Shown here one piece after another: positions 7,487 to 14,893 of a stretch of DNA of 64,000 bases. Numbering within the stretch: position 1 is the first letter of the stretch; each line of letters starts with the position of its first letter. The translations under genes and the position numbers were made by a program. The notes beneath the pieces were generated by a model that did no database searches, had not been told where the DNA came from, and saw only the letters and a program-made list of their open reading frames with translations. Origin of the DNA: Kitasatospora sp. NBC_00374 (GTDB taxonomy: Bacteria; Actinomycetota; Actinomycetes; Streptomycetales; Streptomycetaceae); assembly GCF_041434935.1 (NCBI RefSeq), contig NZ_CP107964.1, positions 372,001 to 436,000 on the forward strand, read 5' to 3'.

Positions 7487-10381
7487 GTGCGGATTCGGCT
7501 CCTCGGCCCGGTGGAACTGCGCACCGGGGCGGACGGCTTCACGACGCCACCGGGGGCCCAGCGGCGGGCGGTCCTGGCCCTCCTGGCCCTGCGGCTGGAA
7601 CGGGTGGTCCCGGTCGACGACTTCTACGAGCTGCTCTGGGGAGAGTGGCCGCCGGCCAGCGCCCGGGCTGCGCTCCAGGGGCACGTCGCCGTACTGCGCA
7701 AGGCGCTCGCCGGCAGCCCGTTCGTGCTGCACACGCGGTCCCCCGGCTACCTGCTCACCGGCCCCGCGGACGAGGTGGACGCGCTGCGCTTCGAGGCGCT
7801 GGCAGGGCTGGCCGCCGAGCACGCCGCCCGCCGCGACCGCGGCGCGGGCAAGGCGAACGGCGAGGACGACACGGACGGCACGGACGGCACGGACGACCTG
7901 GCGATCGGTCTGCTGGAGCAGGCGTTGCGACTCTGGCGCGGCCGTGCGCTGGCCGACCTGCCCGACACCGCGCCGCGCCGCGCCGTGGTGGACCAGCTGG
8001 TCCAGGCCCGCACCCGGGCCCTGATCACCTGGGCCGGACTGCGGCTGCGCCAGGGCAGCGGCGCGGCGGCCGTGCCCGTGCTGGAGCAGACCGTCCGGGC
8101 CGACGGGCTGCGCGAGGAGGTGGTGGCCCTGCTGGTCCGCTGCCTGCACCAGGCCGGACGGCCGGCGGACGCACTCGCCGCGTACCACCGGGCCCGCGGG
8201 CTGCTCGACCGCGACCTCGGCATTCCGCCCGGCCCGGCCCTCCAGGCGGCCCTCGCCGAGGTACTCGCCGGGGACGGGGACAGCCGGCCCGCGCCGCCCC
8301 GGTCCGGTGCGGCCCGGCCAGCGCCGGCCGCACCGGCCCCGGGCAGGCCGGATCCGCCGGCCCGCGCGACGCCACGTCAGCTCCCACGTCGCCCCGTGGA
8401 TTTCGTCGGCCGGACGGCCGAGTGGGAGTGGCTGGACCGCGTCTGCGGACCGGACCGCACCGAGGGCCGGCCGGCGCTGGTGGTCGGCCCGGCCGGGGCC
8501 GGGAAGAGCGCCACCGTCGCCGCCTGGGCCCACCGGGTGGCCACGGGCTTCCCGGACGGCCGGCTCTTCGCCGACCTGCGCGGCTTCGACCCGGCCGGGC
8601 CGGCGGACCCGACCGAGCTGCTGGGCCGGTTCCTGCACGCCCTGGGAGTGCCCGCGTCCGACGTCCCAGCGGACCGGGCCGGCCGGGCCGCCCTCTACCG
8701 CGCACGGACGCACGGACGGCGCCTGCTGGTGGTCCTGGACAACGCCCTCGACGCCGGACAGGTCACCGATCTGCTGCCGGGCGGGGCGCTCTGCGCGACC
8801 GTGGTCACCAGCCGCGGGTCGCTGGAGGACCTGCTGGTCACCGAGGGGGCCGCCCTGCTGCGCCTGGGCGCGCTCCCCGACTCCGACGCTCTGCGGCTGC
8901 TGGAGCGCAGCCTGACGCCCGCCCGGGTGCAGGCCGAGCCGGCGGCCGCCGCACGGCTGGCCGAGCTCTGCGACCGGCTGCCGCTGGCGCTGCGGACAGC
9001 GGTCGCGCGGCTGGCCGCCCGGCCGGACTGGGCGATCGCCGACCTGGTCGCCGAACTCGCCGACGAGCGCACCCGCCTGGCCGCCCTGGAGGCGGACGGG
9101 GTGCCCGGCATGTCCGACGCACTGGAACTGACGCATCGCCATCTGTCGCCCAGTGCCGCGCTGTTGTTCACTCTCCTCGCCGCCCACCCGGGCCGGGAGG
9201 TGGACGCGCTGGCGTGTGCGGCGCTGCTCGGTGGCGAGCCGGCCGCTTCCCGCGACGCGCTGGGCGAGCTGACCGCCCACCACGTGCTCACCGAGACCGC
9301 CCCCGGGCGGTACGGCCGGTCCGAGCTGGTCCGCTTGTTCGGTTCCCAGCTGCTTGCCGAACACCCCGACGGACTCCAACGCCTGGGCACGGAGCGGCTG
9401 TTGGACTACTACCTGGAGGCGGTCCGGCGCTTCGGCGAGCACCTGGAACCGGGCCAGGACGGCTACGGCGAGCGCGCCCACCCGCCGGCCGCGCTGCCGC
9501 AGGCGGTCGGCGCCCGCGGCGGGCTCGACTGGTTCCGGGCCGAGGAGTCGGCGATCCGCGCGCTGGTCACGACGGCCGCCGGCACCGATCCCCCGCGGGC
9601 CTGGCGGCTGGCCATGAGCGCCAGTGCGCTCTACTACGGTTCCAGCCGCTTCTCCGACTGGCTGGAGTGCCTGCGCGCGGGCGAGCACGCAGCCGAGGCC
9701 TGCGGCGACCGAATCGGCACCGCACTGCTGCGCGGCGTCCTGGCCAACGCCCTGCTCGGGCTGGAGCGCCGCCAGGAGGCGGCCGAGGCCGCCCGGAAGG
9801 CGCTGGCCGGCACCTCCCCCGGCGATGGCTACCCGCACATCCGGGCGCTCGTCAGCCTGGCCATGGCCGTCGCCATGCTGGGGAACACAGCCGAGGCCAC
9901 CCGGCTCGCCGCCACCGCGTCCGCGCTGGCCGGGGAGTGCGGCGACCCCCGACAGCTCTCCTACGCCCTCGGCTACCAGGCCGGGGTGAGCCTGCTGGCA
10001 GGCGACCCGGAGAGCGCGCTGCGCCAGGCCCGCGAGGCCAGGGACCTGCTGCCGGACCATCCGGCTGCGACGATCCACCTCTGGTCGATGCTGACCGAGG
10101 CGCACGCCATGCAGACACTCGGCGGCCACGAGGCGGTCGAGTTGGCCTGGCACCGGGTGCTGGCCGCCTGCGAGGAGGCGGGGCAGCTGCACATGCGGGC
10201 CATCGCCGAGCAGTCCTTCGCCGCTTTCCTGCTGGCCCGGGGCCGCGAGCCGGAGGCGGTCGGGCGCCTGCGCTCGGCCCTCGACCGCTTCCGTTCGCAC
10301 GCTCATCTGGCCGGCTCGGCCAGCGAACTGACCACCGTCGTCGAGGAGTCCCTGAACCTGCGGACAGGCCAGCGCTCCTGA
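7487..10381 (+). CDS. AfsR/SARP-family regulator (paralogue of the gene at 49158)
   Basis: A 964-residue large SARP starting at GTG after GGGTAAGGGGAAC. OmpR-type DNA-binding domain at residues 1-90 (IRLLGPVELRTG), BTAD to about 255 ending in DLGIPPGPALQAAL, then a Pro/Ala-rich linker. NB-ARC has P-loop VGPAGAGKSATV near residue 335 and Walker B LLVVLDNALDA near 415, then VVTSR; the TPR region fills the C-terminal 350 residues. The NB-ARC is closely similar along its whole length to that of the SARP at 49158 (shared FPDGRLFADLRGFDPAGP and LCDRLPLALR), so the two are paralogues flanking the secretion island. It converges on the sigma-factor gene with a 7-base gap. An activator role for neighbouring or secretion genes is inferred. 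Confidence 0.92.
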   Translation: MRIRLLGPVELRTGADGFTTPPGAQRRAVLALLALRLERVVPVDDFYELLWGEWPPASARAALQGHVAVLRKALAGSPFVLHTRSPGYLLTGPADEVDALRFEALAGLAAEHAARRDRGAGKANGEDDTDGTDGTDDLAIGLLEQALRLWRGRALADLPDTAPRRAVVDQLVQARTRALITWAGLRLRQGSGAAAVPVLEQTVRADGLREEVVALLVRCLHQAGRPADALAAYHRARGLLDRDLGIPPGPALQAALAEVLAGDGDSRPAPPRSGAARPAPAAPAPGRPDPPARATPRQLPRRPVDFVGRTAEWEWLDRVCGPDRTEGRPALVVGPAGAGKSATVAAWAHRVATGFPDGRLFADLRGFDPAGPADPTELLGRFLHALGVPASDVPADRAGRAALYRARTHGRRLLVVLDNALDAGQVTDLLPGGALCATVVTSRGSLEDLLVTEGAALLRLGALPDSDALRLLERSLTPARVQAEPAAAARLAELCDRLPLALRTAVARLAARPDWAIADLVAELADERTRLAALEADGVPGMSDALELTHRHLSPSAALLFTLLAAHPGREVDALACAALLGGEPAASRDALGELTAHHVLTETAPGRYGRSELVRLFGSQLLAEHPDGLQRLGTERLLDYYLEAVRRFGEHLEPGQDGYGERAHPPAALPQAVGARGGLDWFRAEESAIRALVTTAAGTDPPRAWRLAMSASALYYGSSRFSDWLECLRAGEHAAEACGDRIGTALLRGVLANALLGLERRQEAAEAARKALAGTSPGDGYPHIRALVSLAMAVAMLGNTAEATRLAATASALAGECGDPRQLSYALGYQAGVSLLAGDPESALRQAREARDLLPDHPAATIHLWSMLTEAHAMQTLGGHEAVELAWHRVLAACEEAGQLHMRAIAEQSFAAFLLARGREPEAVGRLRSALDRFRSHAHLAGSASELTTVVEESLNLRTGQRS

Positions 10382-10388
10382 CGATGCG

Positions 10389-11123
10389 TCATTCACCGAC
10401 CCGGGGCACCGCGGCCGCCCGGCGCACTCCAGTCCCGGGCCGTGCGGCAGCGGGCGGCACGGCGTACTCCTCCTTCGGGCCGTACCCCTGCTCCGCCGCC
10501 AGGATCGGACGCAGCGCGCGGACGGCGTAGAAGTTGCGGGACTTGACGGTGCCGGGCGGCACCCCGAGCCGAGCCGCGGTGTCCGCCACCGACCGGTCGT
10601 TCAGGTGCAGCTCGACCAGCACTTCGCGGTGGTGCTCCTGCAACCGCCGCAGCGCCCGGTCGACGTCCCGGGCCACCACCACCTGGTCGTACGGGTTGTC
10701 GGGGCGCGGACGGTCCTCCGTCGACTCGCCGAGCGCCTCCCGGGCGCGGGCGGCGGCCATCCGGTAGTGGTCGATGGCGATCCGCCGGGCGACCGTGAAC
10801 AGCCAGGGCCGGCTCTGCTCGGGTCCGGCCGACAGCGCCTCGGGGTGTTGCCAGGCGCGCAGCAGGGTCTCCTGCAGGATGTCCTCGGCCTTGCCGCGGT
10901 CTCCGCCGGTCGTCCGCAGCAGGGCGCGGAGCAGGTAGCCGCCGTGCAGGCGGTGGATTTCGGCGAGCGTGTCCGGGTCGAGGGTCGGGCGGGCCGCGTC
11001 CCGCGAGGCCGCGGCGGCCCGGGGCTCGTCGGGTTGCGAGGTGACGGGCAGCGGCTCCGCGCACACCGGGGTGGCGGCCTGCGGGACGACGGGGTGGAGC
11101 GGGGTGGCGGACGGCGTGGACAC
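10389..11123 (-). CDS. ECF-type RNA polymerase sigma factor
   Basis: A 244-residue protein starting at GTG after GGAGGTAGCGC. An unconserved N-terminal 50 residues precede sigma region 2 (GKAEDILQETLLRAWQHPE and WLFTVARRIAIDHYR) and region 4 (VELHLNDRSVADTAARLGV then PPGTVKSR), the standard ECF architecture. The conserved C-terminal helix-turn-helix is intact. No anti-sigma gene with a zinc-finger motif is adjacent; the upstream 116-residue protein is a possible but unsupported partner. It is likely made from its own promoter, because a hairpin at 11170-11203 separates it from the upstream gene. Confidence 0.88.
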   Translation of the reverse strand: MSTPSATPLHPVVPQAATPVCAEPLPVTSQPDEPRAAAASRDAARPTLDPDTLAEIHRLHGGYLLRALLRTTGGDRGKAEDILQETLLRAWQHPEALSAGPEQSRPWLFTVARRIAIDHYRMAAARAREALGESTEDRPRPDNPYDQVVVARDVDRALRRLQEHHREVLVELHLNDRSVADTAARLGVPPGTVKSRNFYAVRALRPILAAEQGYGPKEEYAVPPAAARPGTGVRRAAAVPRVGE

Positions 11124-11169
11124 GCGCTACCTCCGGGTCGGGAAGGGGCGGGGCACAGACCGACGGAAT

Positions 11170-11203
11170 CCCCCCGGCGGCCGAGCAACCAGGCTGCCGG
11201 GGG
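11170..11203 (-). terminator. GC-rich hairpin upstream of the sigma-factor gene
   Basis: CCCCCGGCGGC (11171-11181) can pair with GCTGCCGGGGG (11193-11203) with one mismatch around an 11-base loop. It lies downstream of the 116-residue gene and upstream of the sigma factor, so it may end the first transcript or sit in the sigma-factor leader. Next to it is a direct repeat TCCGCCAA-N3-TCCGCCAA at 11213-11231. Confidence 0.4.
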
Positions 11204-11250
11204 CCGCCAAGAGTCCGCCAACAATCCGCCAATGCCCGCCCGTCACCGGC

Positions 11251-11601
11251 TCAACTCCGGGTGAGCGCGCCGATCAGGTCCTGGATCCCGTCCTCACCAC
11301 GATGCTCGATCAGCACGGCGACCCACTCGGTGAGCCGTTCCCGCTCCGCCGCGGACCAGGCCGGTGCGGACGGGTGCTCGTCGACGAACAGCGCCGCCGC
11401 GAGCGGCAGCAGGCCGGGCGAGGGGTCCGGGCGCGCCGGCCCGTCCGGCAGCGCGCGCAGCGCGATCCGCCGGGCGGCGGCGATCACGTCGTCCGCCGGT
11501 GCCAGGGGGAGCGCCAGCGCGGGCGGCCCGGGCAGGCTCTCCGCCCCCTCGCTCACCAGAGCCGCGACGAAGTCGCGCGGTCTCGGTCCGTCCGGTGCCA
11601 T
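11251..11601 (-). CDS. Hypothetical 116-residue protein
   Basis: Mostly helical, Ala/Pro-rich protein of 116 residues starting at ATG with GGGGAAGGGGC just upstream. The C-terminal half (AAERERLTEWVAVLIEHRGE) is the most ordered part and ends in a short helix. No signal peptide, membrane segment or known motif. It is encoded upstream of the ECF sigma gene on the same strand, 127 bases away. I do not recognise the family; the coding call rests on the ribosome binding site and codon-position GC bias. Confidence 0.55.
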   Translation of the reverse strand: MAPDGPRPRDFVAALVSEGAESLPGPPALALPLAPADDVIAAARRIALRALPDGPARPDPSPGLLPLAAALFVDEHPSAPAWSAAERERLTEWVAVLIEHRGEDGIQDLIGALTRS

Positions 11602-11769
11602 TGTTGCCCCTTCCCCCGCCCCGCAACGGGACGCACGCCGATTCTCCTCGATGGTGCCCGACAGCGGTCGGACACCACCGAGGAGACGGTATCGAGTCGC
11701 CGCCGAATCAGGCGGGGGATTTCCGGCGGCCGGCCTGACGGCTGCCCCGGCCCGCCGGTCGACCTGCGG

Positions 11770-12162
11770 TCAGAACGTCTGCCAGTCGTTGTCGGCCGGC
11801 GTGTTGAGCGTCCGGATCCGCTCGCCCTCGCGGTCGTCGAAGGTGTCGGTGGCGATCTTGAAGGAGCTCTGGTTGGGCTTGATGCCGTAGAGCACCACCT
11901 TCTCCTTGCTCTGGCCGCTCAGCGACAGGCCGACACACCGCCCGGGCTCGGCGATCACCGTGGCCATGTCGCCCCGCTTCGGGAACACCGCGTACGACGG
12001 GTAGTTGCCGAACGAGCACAGCACGAAGTTCGCCCCGGCCGGGATGGCCGGCTTGGCCGGCACGTCCGCGGCCCGGGCGGAGGTGGCGCCGGTGAGGCCG
12101 ACGAGGCCGGCCGCCAGCACCAGGCCGGCCGTCCTGGCAGCGCGGGTCGTGGTGGTGCGCAT
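11770..12162 (-). CDS. Small secreted protein with signal peptide
   Basis: A 130-residue protein starting at ATG after GGAGG. It has a classical signal peptide: RTTTTRAAR basic region, hydrophobic AGLVLAAGLVGLTG, and a cleavage site after SARA at about residue 31. The mature 99 residues contain two Cys (FVLCSFGNYPSY and GRCVGLS) that could form a disulfide, and look beta-rich. Exported, probably monomeric. I do not recognise the family; the small compact disulfide-bonded form is common among Streptomyces secreted proteins. Confidence 0.8.
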   Translation of the reverse strand: MRTTTTRAARTAGLVLAAGLVGLTGATSARAADVPAKPAIPAGANFVLCSFGNYPSYAVFPKRGDMATVIAEPGRCVGLSLSGQSKEKVVLYGIKPNQSSFKIATDTFDDREGERIRTLNTPADNDWQTF

Positions 12163-12330
12163 GGGGTCCTCCAGAGGATCGGGACGAGCGCCGAGTGCGC
12201 CCTGCTCCCCTCAACGGTCTTGCCGCCGGGCATGGTTCACCTGGTCACGGCACTGCCGCGGGAACGGCCGCCCGGGCCCGCCGCCGGGTGCCGGGTGAAC
12301 CGGGACGAGCCGCGAGCCGTACTCCTGGCT

Positions 12331-12383
12331 GAACGGACCGGTCGAACGGACCAGGTGATCGGGCCGGTCGAACGGACCGGTCC
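12331..12383. promoter_or_regulatory. Phased GAACGGACC repeats upstream of the MinD-like gene
   Basis: Three copies of GAACGGACC start at 12331, 12344 and 12370, that is with offsets of 13 and 26 bases. The last overlaps the palindrome GGACCGGTCC (12374-12383). They lie in the 276-base region between the divergent secreted-protein and MinD-like genes, 55-108 bases from the latter's start, where a regulator could bind. Confidence 0.5.
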
Positions 12384-12438
12384 GGCGGGCCGACAGGGCG
12401 GGCCGGCAGGGCGGACCCACGAACCAGGAGGACACTGG

Positions 12439-13773
12439 ATGGCTCACTTCGACGGCACCCTCGGTACGGCGTGCCGCCCCGACCCGTACGTCCCGGACTA
12501 CACCCCGGCCGCCTGGCCCGACCCGGTACCGCTGGTCGCACGGCGCCCGCTCGACCCCCTGGGCACCCAGCTGATCCCGTCCGCCGAACGGTCGCTGTTC
12601 ACCCGTGGCGCGGATCCCGGGACGACGGCCACCGGGACGGCCACGACGACCGCCCCGACCACGGCCCCGACGCCGGCCGCGCCGCAGAGCCCGGACCTGC
12701 CCTGGATGTCCTCGTGCGCGGGCCCCGCACCGGCCTCGGTGCCGGCACGCCAGGCGGTGGCCCCGCTGCCCCGGCCGGCCGTCGCCGGGGCCGTCACCGG
12801 GGCCACGCCCGGACCGCAGCGCCCGCGCGCGCTGCGGCTGCCGTTCGTGGGCGGCGGGGAGGAGCAGCGGCGGCGCCTGGTGGACCGGGTCCGCACCCCG
12901 CTGCTCGGCTGTCACCGGATCACGGTGCTGGGCCCGGCTGCCGACGTCCGGCGGACCGGCGTCACGGTGGCGCTCGGCGCCCTGCTGGCACACCACCGGC
13001 CGGACCGGGTGATCGCCGTCGGCCTCGACGGCACGCACTCCGGCCGGCCCGGCGCCGCTCCGCAGGGGAGCCCGCAGCCGGGCCCGCACGCGGGCGGGTG
13101 GGCGGTGGGCGACCTGTTCGCGGCGGTACCCGTACCGGCCGCCCTCGCCCGTCCGCCCCGGGCCACCGACCGCCCGGCCGGCGGGCTGGAGGTACTGACC
13201 GTGCGTCCGGACCTGCCGGTCCCCGCCCTCGACGGAACGGGCTACCGGCAGGTGATGGCGACGCTGAGCGGGCAGTACCCGCTGATCCTCAGCGACGCCT
13301 CGGCCGCGGCGGACGACGTCCGGCGGGCCGCCGTCGAACTCGCCGACCAGCTGGTGATCTGCGCGCGGGCCTCGGCAACCGGCGCGAAGGACCTGTCCAG
13401 CCTGCTGGAGCACCTGGTCGTGCAGGGACACGGCGAGTCGGTTCGCGGCGCCGTCATCGTGTTCTCGCCCTGCCCGCGCTCGGCGGCGGGCACCGACCGC
13501 CCGGTGCCGGCCAGTGATCTGATCGCGCACTTCGGCACCCGCTGCCGAGGCGTCGTCGTCGTTCCCGCCGTCCGCCGGTCCGCAACGGGCGGCTCGGCGG
13601 ACCAGGCCCGCTCGGGGCCGCGGGCCTGGTCGGCCCTCCTGGAGCTGGCGGCGCTCGTCGGCGACGCACTGGCCGCTCCCAGCCCGGCTCTCGCCCTCCC
13701 GCTGAGCGCGACCGGCCCCCACCTCGCCGCCACCGCCACCGGTGGGCCGGTCCTGGCCAATCCTCGTCATTGA
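12439..13773 (+). CDS. MinD/EspI-like protein with degenerate ATPase site
   Basis: A 444-residue protein starting at ATG after AGGAGGACACTGG. The first 140 residues are Pro/Thr/Ala-rich and unstructured. The C-terminal 300 residues follow the SIMIBI (MinD/ParA) pattern seen in ESX-associated EspI-like proteins: strand-loop at VLGPAADVRRTGVTVALGAL, then DRVIAVGLDGTHSG, then PLILSDASAAA and QLVICARAS. The loop in place of the P-loop has no GK[ST], and the usual Asp after AV is Gly, so ATP binding is probably lost. The gene is alone on its strand near the secretion island, so a partner or scaffold role in type VII secretion is an inference from fold and context. Confidence 0.65.
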   Translation: MAHFDGTLGTACRPDPYVPDYTPAAWPDPVPLVARRPLDPLGTQLIPSAERSLFTRGADPGTTATGTATTTAPTTAPTPAAPQSPDLPWMSSCAGPAPASVPARQAVAPLPRPAVAGAVTGATPGPQRPRALRLPFVGGGEEQRRRLVDRVRTPLLGCHRITVLGPAADVRRTGVTVALGALLAHHRPDRVIAVGLDGTHSGRPGAAPQGSPQPGPHAGGWAVGDLFAAVPVPAALARPPRATDRPAGGLEVLTVRPDLPVPALDGTGYRQVMATLSGQYPLILSDASAAADDVRRAAVELADQLVICARASATGAKDLSSLLEHLVVQGHGESVRGAVIVFSPCPRSAAGTDRPVPASDLIAHFGTRCRGVVVVPAVRRSATGGSADQARSGPRAWSALLELAALVGDALAAPSPALALPLSATGPHLAATATGGPVLANPRH

Positions 13774-13897
13774 GCGGTGTGCATCGTCCGGGCGACTTCG
13801 TGGTTCGTGAGGACCGGCAGGGACCCTGACCAGTGCGCTCCCCGCTTCGGGTCGGTGCGGACCTTGCCGAGAACGCGCCAGTGCGTCAGGGCGCACG
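13767..13897 (-). pseudogene. Probable transposase C-terminal remnant
   Basis: The minus strand reads CALTHWRVLGKVRTDPKR, then LPVLTNHEVAR and a stop at 13767-13769. This resembles the last residues of IS5-type transposases found in Streptomyces (a WRxLxKxRxDxxR block followed by an LVLTxxEV-like end). There is no matching upstream coding sequence. It borders the deletion scar at 14.2 kb. Confidence 0.4.
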
Positions 13898-13949
13898 GCT
13901 TGCCTGTCCAGGACGCCGACGCCGGTGCGGGGCGATCTGCGAGGTCAGG

Positions 13950-14225
13950 CGCCGGTCAGCGCTGCCGGTGCGTGGTCCGTCTCCCTGAGGGAGGCCGACA
14001 GGGCGCGGGCCTCGTGTTCGGTCATCCGGGGGGTGTCGTACGGCACGGCGTTTGACCCAACGCTGGGTCAGCCGGGCGATCCGCTCGCCGTACCGCTCCG
14101 CGGTGATCCGGTCGCCGCGCGATCCGGCGTGCTCCGGCCCCTGGTCGGCGTGGCTCTGGCTCATCGGACCCAGCCACGAGCCCAGCCGGTTCACGTCGTC
14201 GCGGGCGCCACCGCTCCAGTTGTTG
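13950..14225 (-). pseudogene. Truncated 3' part of a probable flavin/NAD(P)H oxidoreductase gene
   Basis: From about 14225 leftwards the minus strand reads DMPGNNWSGGARDDVNRLGS then WLGPMSQSHADQGPE and RITAERYGERIARLTQRWVK, a normal-looking protein C-terminus with a typical GC3 bias. The block resembles the end of flavodoxin-fold NAD(P)H oxidoreductases, but I cannot be sure of the family. Its N-terminal half is absent: at about 14225 the sequence runs straight into a LysR-like 3' fragment on the other strand. Both genes were evidently divergent and lost their 5' halves. Confidence 0.4.
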
Positions 14226-14674
14226 CCCGGCATGTCGCCCACGCCGAATACACCGGTCACCAGCTGCTGTTGCGCTGCCTGCCGCAACTGCGTGACCGCT
14301 TCCCCGACGTGACGATCGTGCCGGAGGCCATGCCGACCACAGCCCAGCTCACCCGGCCCCACCAGATCAACAGCGGTCTCTGCGACCGCCTCCTGTCCGC
14401 CTTCCACATCGGCGGAGCCGATCTGCGCATCATCAGGACCGCCGACAGCGTGCACGCCATCGCCGCCCATGTCGCTGCGGGAACGGGCATCGGCATCACC
14501 GTCGAATCCGCACTCGACCACCAGCCACCCGGCCTGCGCATCATCCCCCTCACCGGCCCTTCGACCACCGCCGACCAGGTCGTCCTCACCCCCACCGAGC
14601 CCTCGGACACCGCCACGGCACTGCGCGACCTGCTGCTGCAGGCCTCGGCGGAGTCACCCTCCACCGACCACTGA
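14226..14674 (+). pseudogene. Truncated 3' part of a LysR-type regulator gene
   Basis: The plus-strand frame ending at 14674 contains a LysR substrate-binding-domain tail: LPQLRDRFPDVTIVPEAMP, then SVHAIAAHVAAGTGIGIT (the effector-pocket helix), LRIIPLTGP and a final helix ATALRDLLLQAS. The DNA-binding helix-turn-helix and most of the first subdomain are missing, and upstream codons in this frame are antisense to the oxidoreductase fragment. I treat it as a pseudogene left by deletion of the shared head-to-head promoter region. Confidence 0.5.
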
Positions 14675-14792
14675 GGCGGCGGGTCTCCGCACGCCCCTGG
14701 TCACCCGGTCCGGCCCGGGCGGTCCGCCGCCCGTCGGCCTCGCTCCGGTACTGGCGGGAAGTGCCGTCCGTCTCCCGGCCGCTACCGGGGCC

Positions 14793-14865
14793 GGGGCGGG
14801 GGCGGGGGCGGGGCGGGGGCGGGGGCGGGGCGGGGGCGGGGGCGGGGCGGGGGCGGGGGCGGGGC
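14793..14865. repeat. 17-bp G-rich tandem repeat, potential G-quadruplex
   Basis: A lead GGGGC and four exact copies of the 17-mer GGGGGCGGGGGCGGGGC (14798-14865). Every unit offers several G-runs, so the plus strand could form multiple G-quadruplexes and the minus strand i-motifs. It lies 29 bases beyond the mycosin stop codon, in the 219-base gap before the LysR remnant, and so would be in the 3' tail of the mycosin transcript as C-rich RNA. Confidence 0.9.
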
Positions 14866-14893
14866 AGGATCGCCCGGCTGACGGCCGGCCCTG

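Noticed and set aside
6893..10396. A minus-strand frame of 1,167 codons
   Set aside because: Antisense to the 7487 SARP; Gln/Val/Arg-rich with no fold, and the true plus-strand SARP is well supported.
10969..12438. Upstream extension of the MinD-like gene to 10969
   Set aside because: The extension runs over the sigma gene and the secreted-protein gene on the other strand; a good AGGAGGAC site at 12439 marks the real start.
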